Source of the DNA: Planctomicrobium sp051465645
Lineage (GTDB): Bacteria; Planctomycetota; Planctomycetia; Planctomycetales; Planctomycetaceae
Length of the DNA stretch: 64,000 bases
Reading direction: 5' to 3'
Assembly: GCF_051465645.1 (NCBI RefSeq)
Contig: NZ_CP195790.1
Span: 4,464,001-4,528,000, forward strand
This document shows positions 43,234 through 53,148 of the stretch, in pieces. The translations under genes and the position numbers were made by a program. Each line of letters starts with the position of its first letter. The first letter of the stretch is position 1. The notes beneath the pieces were generated by a model that made no database searches, was not told where the DNA came from, and saw nothing but the letters and a program-made list of their open reading frames with translations.

Positions 43234-44355
43234 ATGGCTCAGGAACTCTACCATCCCGGTCTTAAAGGGGTGATTGCTGGCGAGACGGAGATCTGCAGAC
43301 TGGATGACGGTCTGCTATATCGTGGCTATTGCGTTCACGATCTGGCGGAAGAAGCCAGCTTTCTCGAAGTCGCTCATCTGCTGCTTTTTGAAGAGCTTCC
43401 AGATGAAGAGCAGTTCGCTGATTTTCTGAGTGTGATCATGGAGGAGCAACAACTCCCGCCGATCATCGCTCAGGTCTATGAGCAGATTCCAGTACACAAT
43501 TCTCCACTTGAAGTTCTTCGTACCGGCATCGGTCTGCTGGCGTTGCACGATCCACAGCCAGGCGAATCGATCCTGCATTCAGGTCATTCCCAGACACTCC
43601 GCTTGCTGGCACGAGTGCCGATGTTGATTGCGGCATGGCATCGCACTCGGATGGGGCAGCCGATTCTGGAGCCTCGTCCAGAATTGAGCTTTATTGCGAA
43701 CATCTATTATATGATCACCGGGCTGGTTCCGAGTGCGTTGTATGAACGTGCTCTGGAAGTGGCATTCATTACTGCCGCAGAACATGAGTTCAATCCGTCG
43801 AGCTATGTTTCGCGGATCGTGGGGTCGGTACGGTCGAATCAATACAGTCCTGTCCTTGCGGCGCTCGATGCCTTTATTGGTGTCGCGCATGGAGGTGGGG
43901 ATGATCGTCCGCTCGATCTGCTCGCCGATGTCGGGGACCCGCAGTCTGCAGAAGAATGGATCACGCAACTGCCCGCGAATCAACCGATTCCAGGGTTCGG
44001 TCATCCTGTTTACACGAACTATGATCCGCGCGCAGCGATCCTTGAAGTCGAGTGCGAACGTCTTGCGAAAGCCTGTGGACGAAACGACCTCGAACAGCTT
44101 GCCGATTCGATTGAACGCGTTGTCTGGCAGAAGCGTCGATTGCCTCCAAATATCGATTGGTCTCTGGCGCGGCTGTTGACGTATCTGGAGTTTGACCGCG
44201 ATCTGTTTCGCCCTTTGTTCGTCGCTGCGAGGCTGGTTGGGTGGAGTGCCCATGCGGTTGAGCAGTGCGAATCTGGCGATGTGATTCGTCCCCGAGCACG
44301 ATATCGTGGGGCGGAGGACTGCGAGTTTGAGTCCATGCACAGCCGCTCAGAGTAG
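43234..44355 (+). CDS. Citrate synthase family protein
   Basis: A 373-residue enzyme of the citrate / 2-methylcitrate synthase family, which condenses oxaloacetate with acetyl- or propionyl-CoA. Catalytic residues appear conserved: His219 (GVAHGGGDD), His257 (GFGHPVYTNYDPRA) and Asp308 (PPNIDWSLA); also His184 (AEHEFNPSSYVSR) and AARLVGWSAHAVEQ. Several positions depart from the usual bacterial text: HGGGDD where HGGANE is common, and HPVY for HRVY. The length is that of the small non-allosteric type. It stands alone. Whether it is the TCA-cycle enzyme or a paralogue cannot be decided from sequence. Confidence 0.88.
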   Translation: MAQELYHPGLKGVIAGETEICRLDDGLLYRGYCVHDLAEEASFLEVAHLLLFEELPDEEQFADFLSVIMEEQQLPPIIAQVYEQIPVHNSPLEVLRTGIGLLALHDPQPGESILHSGHSQTLRLLARVPMLIAAWHRTRMGQPILEPRPELSFIANIYYMITGLVPSALYERALEVAFITAAEHEFNPSSYVSRIVGSVRSNQYSPVLAALDAFIGVAHGGGDDRPLDLLADVGDPQSAEEWITQLPANQPIPGFGHPVYTNYDPRAAILEVECERLAKACGRNDLEQLADSIERVVWQKRRLPPNIDWSLARLLTYLEFDRDLFRPLFVAARLVGWSAHAVEQCESGDVIRPRARYRGAEDCEFESMHSRSE

Positions 44356-44539
44356 CTCTAACTCGATACCAAGAAATGAGTTTTGCTGGAAGTGCGGGGG
44401 GAGGTCCCATTTGGAGATCGCTCCCGGGAAAAAGTTGCTGTCCCCATCTCGAATTTGATTATTCGGCGGGGTATGATACCGAATTCGATTTTCGCGGGTG
44501 AAATCCGCAACGAACTTCTGTGCAGCACAAGTTTTTTCC

Positions 44540-45955
44540 ATGCATCAGCTTCCGATTCTTGGCGATACGCCCCCCCTGCAAGTCATCAAACGTGGTGATG
44601 GCTCGAAGGGGACTTACGCCTTCATCAGCCTTGGGTGCCCGAAAAACCTTGTCGACAGCGAGAAGATGCTCGGCAGTCTGGCAGTGGATGGGTACACCCT
44701 CGTTTCTCAGCCGGAAGATGCGGATTTCGTCATCGTGAATACCTGCGGGTTCATTGACGAATCCCGTAAGGAATCGAAGGCTGTCATTCAGGAAATGCTG
44801 GACCTGAAGAAGCAGGGAAAGACACGTGGTGTGATCGTCGCCGGGTGCTTACCTGAACGGGTCGGAGGTTCCCTGCTCGATGAGATGCCGGACATTGACC
44901 ACATTGTCGGGGTGTTCGGGCGAGACGAAATCACTCAGGTTGCTGAGCGACTGGTTGGTGGTGTTCGCGAGCAGCGAGAGTTGTTCCGCCCCGCAGCGAT
45001 TCGCGCGCTCGATGACCGCGCACGGTTGCGTATCACACCGGGGCACTACGCTTATTTGAAAATTTCAGAAGGATGCGATCGAACCTGCACCTTCTGTTCG
45101 ATTCCCAAAATGCGTGGGAAACACGTCACCAAGCCCATCGAAATGGTGCTGGAAGAAGCACGAGAACTGGTGGACGATGGTGTTCGTGAATTGATCCTGG
45201 TTGCTCAGGACACGACTTATTACGGCATGGACTATTACGGGGAAGTCCGCCTTGCCGAACTGTTGCGTCAGCTTGATAAAGTCGACGGGCTCGACTGGAT
45301 TCGGTTGATGTACCTGTATCCGGTCAACTTCACTGACGAGTTGATTGATACCATTGCCGGTGGAAGCAAAATTCTTCCGTATCTCGATATGCCGTTGCAG
45401 CACATCAATAGCACGATGTTGAAGCGAATGCAGCGTCGCGTGAATCGTGACAAAACCGTGGAACTGGTTCAGAAACTGCGTAACCGTGTTCCAAATCTGG
45501 TGCTGCGAACAACGTTTGTCGTCGGCTTCCCGGGTGAAACCGATGAGCAGTTCAATGAACTGTGCGACTTTGTTGAAGAGACTCAGTTTGAGCGGATGGG
45601 AGTCTTCCCGTATTCGCTCGAGCCGGGAACTGCTGCAGTCAAATTGCCTGATCACCTTCCTGAAGAGGTGAAACTGGAACGCCGCGATGCCCTGATGGAG
45701 CTGCAACAGGAGATCGCGTTTGACTGGGGTAAGAAGATGGTCGACTACGAACTCGACTGCATCATCGACGGCCCTGCTGAAGGTGAAGAAGGTGTGTTCA
45801 TTGGCCGGACCTTCGCTGACGCTCCCGAAATTGACGGGACCGTCATCGTTCAGGGAGAAGGTCTTGAACCGGGGCAGATGGTTCCGGTCACGATTGTTGA
45901 TGCTCAGGAATACGACTTGATTGCAGTTGTGTCTGATGCGGACGACGAAGAGTAA
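44540..45955 (+). CDS. rimO: Ribosomal protein S12 methylthiotransferase
   Basis: A 471-residue radical-SAM enzyme that adds a methylthio group to an aspartate of ribosomal protein S12. The N-terminal domain has its three cluster cysteines in ISLGCPKNLVDSE, VNTCGFIDES and VAGCLPER. The radical-SAM motif is EGCDRTCTFCSIPKMRG. The C-terminal TRAM-like domain starts near GKKMVDYELDCIIDGP and is acidic at its end (DADDEE). SLGCPKNLVDSE and the IPKMRG continuation favour RimO over MiaB. ATG 44540 was chosen because the 14 extra residues from 44498 lie outside the family pattern. PgsA follows at 46014 on the same strand. Confidence 0.95.
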   Translation: MHQLPILGDTPPLQVIKRGDGSKGTYAFISLGCPKNLVDSEKMLGSLAVDGYTLVSQPEDADFVIVNTCGFIDESRKESKAVIQEMLDLKKQGKTRGVIVAGCLPERVGGSLLDEMPDIDHIVGVFGRDEITQVAERLVGGVREQRELFRPAAIRALDDRARLRITPGHYAYLKISEGCDRTCTFCSIPKMRGKHVTKPIEMVLEEARELVDDGVRELILVAQDTTYYGMDYYGEVRLAELLRQLDKVDGLDWIRLMYLYPVNFTDELIDTIAGGSKILPYLDMPLQHINSTMLKRMQRRVNRDKTVELVQKLRNRVPNLVLRTTFVVGFPGETDEQFNELCDFVEETQFERMGVFPYSLEPGTAAVKLPDHLPEEVKLERRDALMELQQEIAFDWGKKMVDYELDCIIDGPAEGEEGVFIGRTFADAPEIDGTVIVQGEGLEPGQMVPVTIVDAQEYDLIAVVSDADDEE

Positions 45956-46013
45956 TCCTGGTGTTGTGTGGTCGGTATCGAATTTCTGAATCGCCAGAAC
46001 GGAGTGCGTCGAC

Positions 46014-46631
46014 ATGTCCAATGATGCTCCCAATCAGGTGAAGACTGCTGGTTCGTCGCAGACATTCAACATCCCGAACATGATCACGATGTCACGTCTT
46101 GTACTGACGTTTGCGATCCTGATTCTGATGTCATTCGACAGATTCTGGTTCGCGAACACGATCCTGTTCATCGTTGCAGTGACCACGGATTTTGTGGATG
46201 GCTATCTCGCTCGAAAATGGAATCAGGTCTCGACGCTGGGGCGGATTCTGGACCCGTTTGTCGACAAGATCATCATTGGTGGAACGATGATTTTCCTGAC
46301 AGCCATTCCGGCGAGCGGAGTGACCGCATGGATGACATTTACGGTCATTGCCAGAGAGTTGTTTATCACGGCTCTACGATCAGTGTTGGAAGGACAGGGA
46401 GTCGATTTTTCTGCTCAGTGGAGCGGGAAAGTTAAGATGCTGTTGCAGTCGATCGTGATTCCAGTGGCAATGCTCTCGCTGAGCGATCGGTTTCAGGGAT
46501 GGCTGGGTGAGGGCTTTCCGACCTATGTCGTCATCCGGGATGTCATGTTGTGGGGGATGGTTGTAGTCACCGTCTATTCCGGTGTGGAGTATATTTTCCG
46601 CGCCTGGAGGATCATGAGTCGGAAGTCGTAA
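46014..46631 (+). CDS. pgsA: CDP-diacylglycerol-glycerol-3-phosphate 3-phosphatidyltransferase
   Basis: A 205-residue inner-membrane enzyme that makes phosphatidylglycerophosphate for acidic phospholipids. The CDP-alcohol phosphotransferase motif is complete (DFVDGYLAR, eight residues, then GRILDPFVDK), giving all four aspartates. About five transmembrane segments flank it. NIPNMITMSRLVLTFAILI is the typical first helix. It has a ~14-residue hydrophilic N-terminal extension. It lies 58 bases after rimO on the same strand, so cotranscription is likely. Confidence 0.93.
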   Translation: MSNDAPNQVKTAGSSQTFNIPNMITMSRLVLTFAILILMSFDRFWFANTILFIVAVTTDFVDGYLARKWNQVSTLGRILDPFVDKIIIGGTMIFLTAIPASGVTAWMTFTVIARELFITALRSVLEGQGVDFSAQWSGKVKMLLQSIVIPVAMLSLSDRFQGWLGEGFPTYVVIRDVMLWGMVVVTVYSGVEYIFRAWRIMSRKS

Positions 46632-46838
46632 GTTCGCGGGATTGCCCAGAGTGGGTGACAATCACCGATCACACGGATGATGCCTGCGTTGCTGAGTATG
46701 TGAGTTCATGAGGTGACCGCACACTCTACCGGTTCCTCTTTCATCAATGCCGGGGTACCCGTTCTGATGTCGAAGAGGCTGGTTTTCGTTTGTGAGATTT
46801 TGTTGCCGTGGTCGTTCTGATTGAGATGGGATTTTTCA

Positions 46839-48194
46839 GTGCCGAAGCCGTTTCGTAATCGTCGTGATGATCGTGAATTTCGCGAAGGGGATCGTGACCG
46901 CTCTGATCGTCGCCCTGATCGCCGCTTTCGTGAACGGCCTGACAACCGTCATCCCAATGCCAAACGTCGTGACAAAGATCCCAAGTTCCCGTTGGATCCA
47001 TCGTTGCTGGTTCAACGTGGGTTGACTCTCGGGGACGCGGCAGCAATTCCTGTTGTGAATCTTCGTTCCGAAACCCGTCATCCAACGGTCTTTCGCAAGC
47101 GGCTCGTAGACACGCCGGCCAAGGCGAAGCATGGCGATCTGGTGAAGATCGAAACCGTTGACGGCGTCGAAGTTGGTTATGGAATCTGGAACCCGCGTGC
47201 GGAAGCGACGGTTCGGGTTTTGAGTTGGGATGAAGCTCCGATTACCGGCGGCTGGTGGAAAGATCGCATTGATTTCGCAGTGCGTGCCCGCAAGCAGTTG
47301 AAGCTGGATGAGGTGACAAACGCTTACCGGTTGATCAATGCGGAAGGGGATTTTCTTCCCGGCATGGTGATTGACCGTTACAACGATGTGCTCTCTGTGG
47401 AAGCGTTCACGCTGGGGATGTATCAACGAGCCGAGGCGATTGTTCAATCGCTGGCTGCATCGCTACAACTCAAGCACTGGATCGTTCGACCGGGACCAGC
47501 GTCATTTGAGCAGGAAGGGTTTCTTGCCGACGGGTTTGCGTCTCCGAATGCTCCTAAGCAGGTGTTGATTAAAGAGCACGGGCTGACCTACGAATTAAAT
47601 CCATCTGAAGGTCACAAGACCGGGTTCTTCTGTGATCAGCGAGAGAATCGTCTGCGGTTGCGGGATTTCTGCAAAGGGAAATCTGTTCTCGATCTTTGCA
47701 GTTACAGTGGTGGATTCTCGATGAATGCGGCCTATGCCGGGGCATCAGAAGTGACGGCTGTCGATCTGGATGAAGAAGCCATCAAACTGGCCAGACGAAA
47801 TGCCCAGTTGAACAAACTGAATCATGTGAAGTTTGTCCACGCTGATGCTTTCTCCTACATGCGAGACATGCAGCGTAACGGCAAGACGTTTGATGTGGTG
47901 ATTCTCGACCCGCCGAAGCTGATTCGAAGTCGGGATGAAATGGTTGATGGGCAGGAAAAGTACTTCGACCTCAATAAGCTCGCGGCTCCACTCGTTGATC
48001 GGGGCGGATTGCTTCTGACCTGCAGTTGCTCCGGGCTGTTTTCGATGGAAGAGTTCACCAAGACCGTTCGGGCGGCTTGTGGAGAGCGTCGCCCTCAAAT
48101 TCTGATGCGAACGGGGGCCGGAATGGATCATCCAGTCGCAATGAACTGTCTGGAGTCTGAGTACCTGAAATGTCTCTGGTTGCGAATGGACTAA
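46839..48194 (+). CDS. RlmI-like class I rRNA methyltransferase with basic N-terminal extension
   Basis: A 451-residue SAM-dependent methyltransferase. From about residue 65 it matches the RlmI/RlmK architecture: a PUA-like domain (KAKHGDLVKIETVDGVEVGYG), a middle domain, then the Rossmann core with VLDLCSYSGGFSMNAA (SAM site), VDLDEEAIKLA, and the DPPKLIRSR catalytic motif IV, followed by LLTCSCSGLFS. The first 60 residues are extremely Arg/Asp-rich (RNRRDDREFREGDRDRSDRR), like an RNA-binding tail. GTG 46839 follows a purine-rich TGGGA; a TTG at 46821 is possible. A paralogue lies at 53149-54354. The probable target is 23S rRNA cytosine C5, by family. Confidence 0.88.
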   Translation: MPKPFRNRRDDREFREGDRDRSDRRPDRRFRERPDNRHPNAKRRDKDPKFPLDPSLLVQRGLTLGDAAAIPVVNLRSETRHPTVFRKRLVDTPAKAKHGDLVKIETVDGVEVGYGIWNPRAEATVRVLSWDEAPITGGWWKDRIDFAVRARKQLKLDEVTNAYRLINAEGDFLPGMVIDRYNDVLSVEAFTLGMYQRAEAIVQSLAASLQLKHWIVRPGPASFEQEGFLADGFASPNAPKQVLIKEHGLTYELNPSEGHKTGFFCDQRENRLRLRDFCKGKSVLDLCSYSGGFSMNAAYAGASEVTAVDLDEEAIKLARRNAQLNKLNHVKFVHADAFSYMRDMQRNGKTFDVVILDPPKLIRSRDEMVDGQEKYFDLNKLAAPLVDRGGLLLTCSCSGLFSMEEFTKTVRAACGERRPQILMRTGAGMDHPVAMNCLESEYLKCLWLRMD

Positions 48195-48304
48195 TTCAGG
48201 CTGGAAGTCCTTGCTGGGGGCTGAGGTATCGCTGATGCAGTCGGGGCTCACAAAATCGAGCCTCGACTTCTTTGCCGGGACGCGAACCTCGCTAGAATAA
48301 AAAC

Positions 48305-49687
48305 ATGAGTGACGGAGCAGATTTCATCCCTGAGAATGAGAACCCTCTCGATCAGACTCCTCAGGTTGAGGGTTCCGAGAAGGTCCTTTCTCCACGGGCG
48401 AAAGTTCGCAATTTCCCGACGACCCCCGGTGTTTATCTGATGAAAGATAAACTGGGACGCGTGATCTACGTCGGCAAAGCGGTCAATCTCCGCAGCCGTG
48501 CTCGAAGTTATTTTCTCGCTGCAGCGGCGATCGATCGACGGACATGTGATCTGGTCCCAGAGATTGCTGACATCGATTGCATTCAGACCGATTCTGAAGT
48601 CGACGCGATTCTGCTGGAAGCGAGGCTGATCAAAGATATTCAGCCTCGTTTTAATTCCGAGCTCAAAGACGATAAGACATTCCCTTATCTGCAGATCGTC
48701 ACCAGTGAGGAATTCCCTCGCATCGAATTCACACGCAAGCCACGCACCAAAGGGGTCAAGCTCTACGGCCCATTTCCTTCCGCGAAGAAATTGCGAGGCA
48801 CGATCGGGGTCTTGCAGAAGATCTTCAAATTTCGCACCTGCTCTCTGGATATTTCAGAAGGTGACGAACGCTGGCGCTGGTTTCGTCCCTGTCTGCTGGC
48901 GAGCATCAATCAGTGTACGGCTCCCTGCAATCTAAGGGTTTCGAAAGACGATTACCGCAACGACATTCAGCGACTGCGAATGTTTCTGGATGGGAAAAAA
49001 GAGACGCTGCTGAAAGAGCTGCGCGAGGAAATGCTGCTGGCGGCGCAGGAACGAAAGTTCGAAAAAGCCGCTCGGTTGCGGGACGAGATCAAAGCCCTGG
49101 AAGGGTTGAGTTTGCGAGGCAATCTCGATGAACACGTGCAACCGGAGGTGTTCTATATCGATCCTGCAAAGGGGTTGAGGGGGCTGAAGAAAATCTTCAA
49201 TCTCCCCGCCGTTCCAAGAGTGATCGAAGGAATGGACATCGCTCACCTTCAGGGGGGCGAGACCGTCGCAAGTCTGGTGCAGTTCATCGACGGATTGCCA
49301 TTCAAACACGGTTACAAACGGTTCAAGATCCGCACCATACAAGGTATCGACGACTTTGCATCGATGCGAGAGGTTGTCAGTCGCCGTCTCGGGCGGCTTT
49401 CAAAAGAAGGGGAAGCCTTCCCGGACGTTCTGCTGATCGATGGCGGAAAAGGCCAGCTCAATGCTGCACTCGGTGCCATGGAAGCGATCGGTGTGACGCC
49501 GCCGTTTACGATCTCGCTCGCCAAACGTGAAGAAGAGGTCTACGTCCCCGGCGAAGCAGAGCCGCGGCAACTCGGTCGGCATTCATACGCTCTCCGTCTC
49601 CTGCAGTATGTCCGCGATGAAGCACATCGTTTCGCCCAATCGTATCACCACACTCTCCGACACAAATCCACCTTCGAACGCGATTGA
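48305..49687 (+). CDS. uvrC: Excinuclease ABC subunit C, short form without C-terminal HhH
   Basis: UvrC makes both incisions of nucleotide excision repair. The 460-residue protein has a GIY-YIG domain (about 35-115; PGVYLMKDKLGRVIYVGKAVNL), a UVR helix pair (about 245-275; RKFEKAARLRDEIKALE) and the RNase H-like endonuclease domain (about 305-450; IEGMDIAHLQGGETVASLVQ, LLIDGGKGQLNAA, RDEAHRFAQSYHH). It ends only 10 residues after this, so the C-terminal helix-hairpin-helix pair of the E. coli protein (610 residues) is missing. Its stop codon TGA lies inside the first copy of a repeat cluster. It may be a natural short form or a truncated gene. Confidence 0.92.
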   Translation: MSDGADFIPENENPLDQTPQVEGSEKVLSPRAKVRNFPTTPGVYLMKDKLGRVIYVGKAVNLRSRARSYFLAAAAIDRRTCDLVPEIADIDCIQTDSEVDAILLEARLIKDIQPRFNSELKDDKTFPYLQIVTSEEFPRIEFTRKPRTKGVKLYGPFPSAKKLRGTIGVLQKIFKFRTCSLDISEGDERWRWFRPCLLASINQCTAPCNLRVSKDDYRNDIQRLRMFLDGKKETLLKELREEMLLAAQERKFEKAARLRDEIKALEGLSLRGNLDEHVQPEVFYIDPAKGLRGLKKIFNLPAVPRVIEGMDIAHLQGGETVASLVQFIDGLPFKHGYKRFKIRTIQGIDDFASMREVVSRRLGRLSKEGEAFPDVLLIDGGKGQLNAALGAMEAIGVTPPFTISLAKREEEVYVPGEAEPRQLGRHSYALRLLQYVRDEAHRFAQSYHHTLRHKSTFERD

Positions 49688-49925
49688 CCGTGCCGGTCAA
49701 TCCGGTGCCCGCGTCGTCGTGTTCTCAGTTGCGGGGAGATTTGAACCCGCGGGGCAGAGACCGTTCCGGTCTATCAGGGGCCCGCGTTGTGTTGTTCGCC
49801 ATTGTGTGGAGATTTGAATCCGCGGGGCAGTGGGCCGCAGGTTATCGTTGGGGAGAGACCGTTCCGGTCTATCGGGTGCCCGCGTTGTGGCGTTCACCGT
49901 TGAGGTGAGAATTGTTCCCGCGTGG
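49684..49925. repeat. Cluster of three two-hairpin repeat units
   Basis: Three imperfect copies of a roughly 75-98-base unit. Each begins with a small perfect stem: TTGACCG-TGC-CGGTCAA (49684-49700), AGACCG-TTC-CGGTCT (49758-49772) and AGACCG-TTC-CGGTCT (49856-49870). Each continues WATCMGGKGCCCGCG and GT-rich text with a GTTCnC core. Units 1 and 2 then end in GCGGGGCA, which can pair with the TGCCCGCG arm to form a second hairpin. The first copy contains the uvrC stop codon. A related copy follows another CDS at 22073. Confidence 0.7.
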
Positions 49926-50071
49926 TAGTTACCGTGAGTTTCTTGGTGCGAAGAGTCTGTCCCGTGTCTTAGAGCGCCTTGCGAAATAACTTCCACGCTT
50001 CCGCCACGCGGTGAGTTGCGCTTCATTAATCGAGACGGCCGCTGCGCGGGCACTCGCTAGAGCAAACTGCT
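49926..50071. other. Spacer between repeat cluster and small ORF, with hairpin
   Basis: Contains the left arm of the perfect 10-bp stem CGCTAGAGCA-AAC-TGCTCTAGCG (50055-50077), whose right arm overlaps the end of the 47-residue leftward gene. No T-run accompanies the stem in either direction. Otherwise nothing was recognised. Confidence 0.45.
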
Positions 50072-50215
50072 CTAGCGGGAGGACCGCATCAGAAGGTAGC
50101 CGCAGATTGCGACGAAGATCAGGATTCCGCCGTACTCACTCGGAGACATGTTCTCCCAGAAATCTGAGAGATAGCGGGAGTAGGCCCGAGAGTAATATCT
50201 GTAAGTCTCGCTCAT
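50072..50215 (-). CDS. 47-residue single-span membrane protein
   Basis: A very short leftward gene of 48 codons: ATG at 50215, TAG at 50072-50074. The product has a Tyr/Arg/Ser-rich cytosolic start (MSETYRYYSRAYSRYLSDFW), a hinge ENMSPSEYGG and then one hydrophobic helix ILIFVAICGYLLM ending in RSSR. This amphipathic-helix-plus-span layout is unlikely in random sequence. I recall similar small proteins with an SPAEYG-like hinge in planctomycetes, but cannot name a family. There is no strong ribosome-binding site. A 10-bp hairpin (50055-50077) overlaps the stop. Confidence 0.55.
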   Translation of the reverse strand: MSETYRYYSRAYSRYLSDFWENMSPSEYGGILIFVAICGYLLMRSSR

Positions 50216-50391
50216 CGGAGCAGATCTCGAAATGAAAGGTTGAGATTGGCGAACCGTTTGTTTGCCGACTCGATCTCACAGGATCGTTCGTTGCGCAGCG
50301 CGTCCCCGACATTTCTAACGCTAGTACATTGGCCGAAGAACGGTCGGATGAATTCGATATTTTCCTGTGAGTATCCAGGGCAGGTTACAAA

Positions 50392-50434
50392 AAACAGGTT
50401 CGAGGCCTGATAAGTCAAGCACTCGAACCTGTTT
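50392..50434 (-). terminator. Rho-independent terminator after leuC
   Basis: A 13-bp perfect stem (50392-50404 with 50422-50434) and a 17-nt loop. Read leftward it runs into six T residues. It lies about 32 bases beyond the leuC stop, so leuC ends its transcript without a leuD partner. Confidence 0.9.
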
Positions 50435-50465
50435 GATTTGAACAAAGATGCGTGGCGGAATCGCG

Positions 50466-51884
<1,419 letters not shown>

Positions 51885-52255
51885 CTTTTCATTCCTGCAT
51901 ACCAGGCTCAACCAACGACAAAATGGCCCTTGGTTTGGCAAGTCCTTTAGTTTAGGGCTGAAGTGCTGTACTTGTCTACTCGCCATTCCCCCTGACAGAT
52001 GACGATTTTTTCAGAAGGCTCGAATCACAAACATGTTGTGAACTCTGAGTGTTCTCCGTTCCCGAAGTCTAAAACTGGACGTCAGTTCATCCGATTTCAG
52101 AGGGGGAAGTTGCCGGCGATCTCTGGGGATTTCCCTGACGAGTCCAACACGACTGGGAAATCCGGCGACTGAAAGACCGGTTGCGATATTTTCGGTTCGC
52201 ATGGCTTTTTCTGTCTCGACGGCAGGTTCAGTCGGGGTTCGCTGACGGAACCGGA
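51885..52255. other. Upstream region of leuC with structured element
   Basis: A 371-base gap between two leftward genes. It contains the 9-bp inverted repeat GGATTTCCC/GGGAAATCC (52127-52135, 52155-52163) with an inner AGTC/GACT stem, and TCACAA-ACATG-TTGTGA near 52027-52043. These could be the terminator of the upstream protease gene or leader elements of leuC. I found no leucine-rich leader peptide. Confidence 0.45.
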
Positions 52256-52954
52256 TTAATATTGGTTCCGTTGCTGCATCAACTGGATGTTGTTCGCGCA
52301 AAGAATGGCGAACATGACCGCGGTGAAAGTGATGTGATTCAAGTAGAAATACAGAGCAGCCAATCCGGCGACGGCGATACTGATTTTCACTGCCAGCCAG
52401 AAGCCATTTCGAGGGCTGAAAATAGTGCAGATATCGCGACAGATTTGACCACCGTCCAACGGCATGACGGGAACAAGATTCAGAATCCCCCACCAGAGGT
52501 TGATGTATAGAAGCTGCCCGAGGACATGCATTAGAAGCCGCTGGACCTGTTCTGGTGCCGTCGATGGAATTCTCAGCGTTCCGGTGACGATTAAGACCAG
52601 GAGAATTCCGTAAAGAGCGAACCCGGCGGCAGGCCCGGCAAGTGTGATCAGGATCGATTTCCAGACGGTATGAGTTCGAGCGTGTGGGGTATACATCGCG
52701 ACTCCGCCAAAATGGTAGAGCACGATGTTTGGAGAGTAGCCGAACCATTTGGCTGTCAGTGCGTGACCTAATTCATGCACAAGAATGGAGACGAACAGCA
52801 CCATCAACCAGGCGAGCAGAAAGGGCAAGCCTTCTCGCAGGGCACTCAGTCCAAGTAAGCAGCCTGTTGCCCAAAACCAAGGGGAAACTGTGACTGGAAT
52901 TCCCGCGACTCGGAAATTCAGGTCCATGGCAGTGGGGGTGACAGGGCCGAACAT
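52256..52954 (-). CDS. M50 (site-2) family intramembrane zinc protease
   Basis: A 232-residue polytopic membrane protease with about six helices. The zinc motif HELGH (His60, Glu61, His64) is in VSILVHELGHALTAKWFGY and the third ligand Asp167 in LNLVPVMPLDGGQI. It lacks the PDZ domain of RseP and the CBS domains of some relatives, so it belongs to the minimal group. The start may be Met10 (52927), since MDLNFRVAGIPVTVSP is the more usual opening. A 245-codon frame on the same strand (52011-52748) is a shadow. Its substrate is unknown; such enzymes often release membrane-bound regulators. Confidence 0.88.
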   Translation of the reverse strand: MFGPVTPTAMDLNFRVAGIPVTVSPWFWATGCLLGLSALREGLPFLLAWLMVLFVSILVHELGHALTAKWFGYSPNIVLYHFGGVAMYTPHARTHTVWKSILITLAGPAAGFALYGILLVLIVTGTLRIPSTAPEQVQRLLMHVLGQLLYINLWWGILNLVPVMPLDGGQICRDICTIFSPRNGFWLAVKISIAVAGLAALYFYLNHITFTAVMFAILCANNIQLMQQRNQY

Positions 52955-53148
52955 GGTGTTCTTCCAGGCATTGAGAGCGGAGTGAGAATGATGCGGCGAG
53001 AGTGTGCAGAGTCAGTTGAACTTAAACTGGCGACTCTCGCTGATCTCCGGGATTCAGCTGAGGATTCGAGTGATCGTAATGTGCTTCGAGTCTGCCGTAG
53101 AGCAGACTCGAAGCCGTGAATCCTCTTCATTCTGATTCTGGTTGCGTT

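Noticed and set aside
49735..49757. tRNA-like B-box (reverse strand GGTTCAAATC) in the repeat cluster
   Set aside because: The T-stem is broken, no acceptor or D-arm is found, and the sister repeat unit alters the same bases.
49697..50053. A 118-codon leftward open frame with repeated TTRAPDRPERS-like text
   Set aside because: It is created by translating the non-coding repeat units; the repeats explain it and their stems break codon structure.
50011..50235. A 74-codon rightward frame opposite the 47-residue gene
   Set aside because: Ser/Arg-rich with no pattern, whereas the leftward frame encodes a coherent membrane protein.
52011..52748. A 245-codon leftward frame overlapping the M50 protease
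   Set aside because: Its translation is Arg/His-rich without motifs, and the HELGH protease in the other frame is clearly real.
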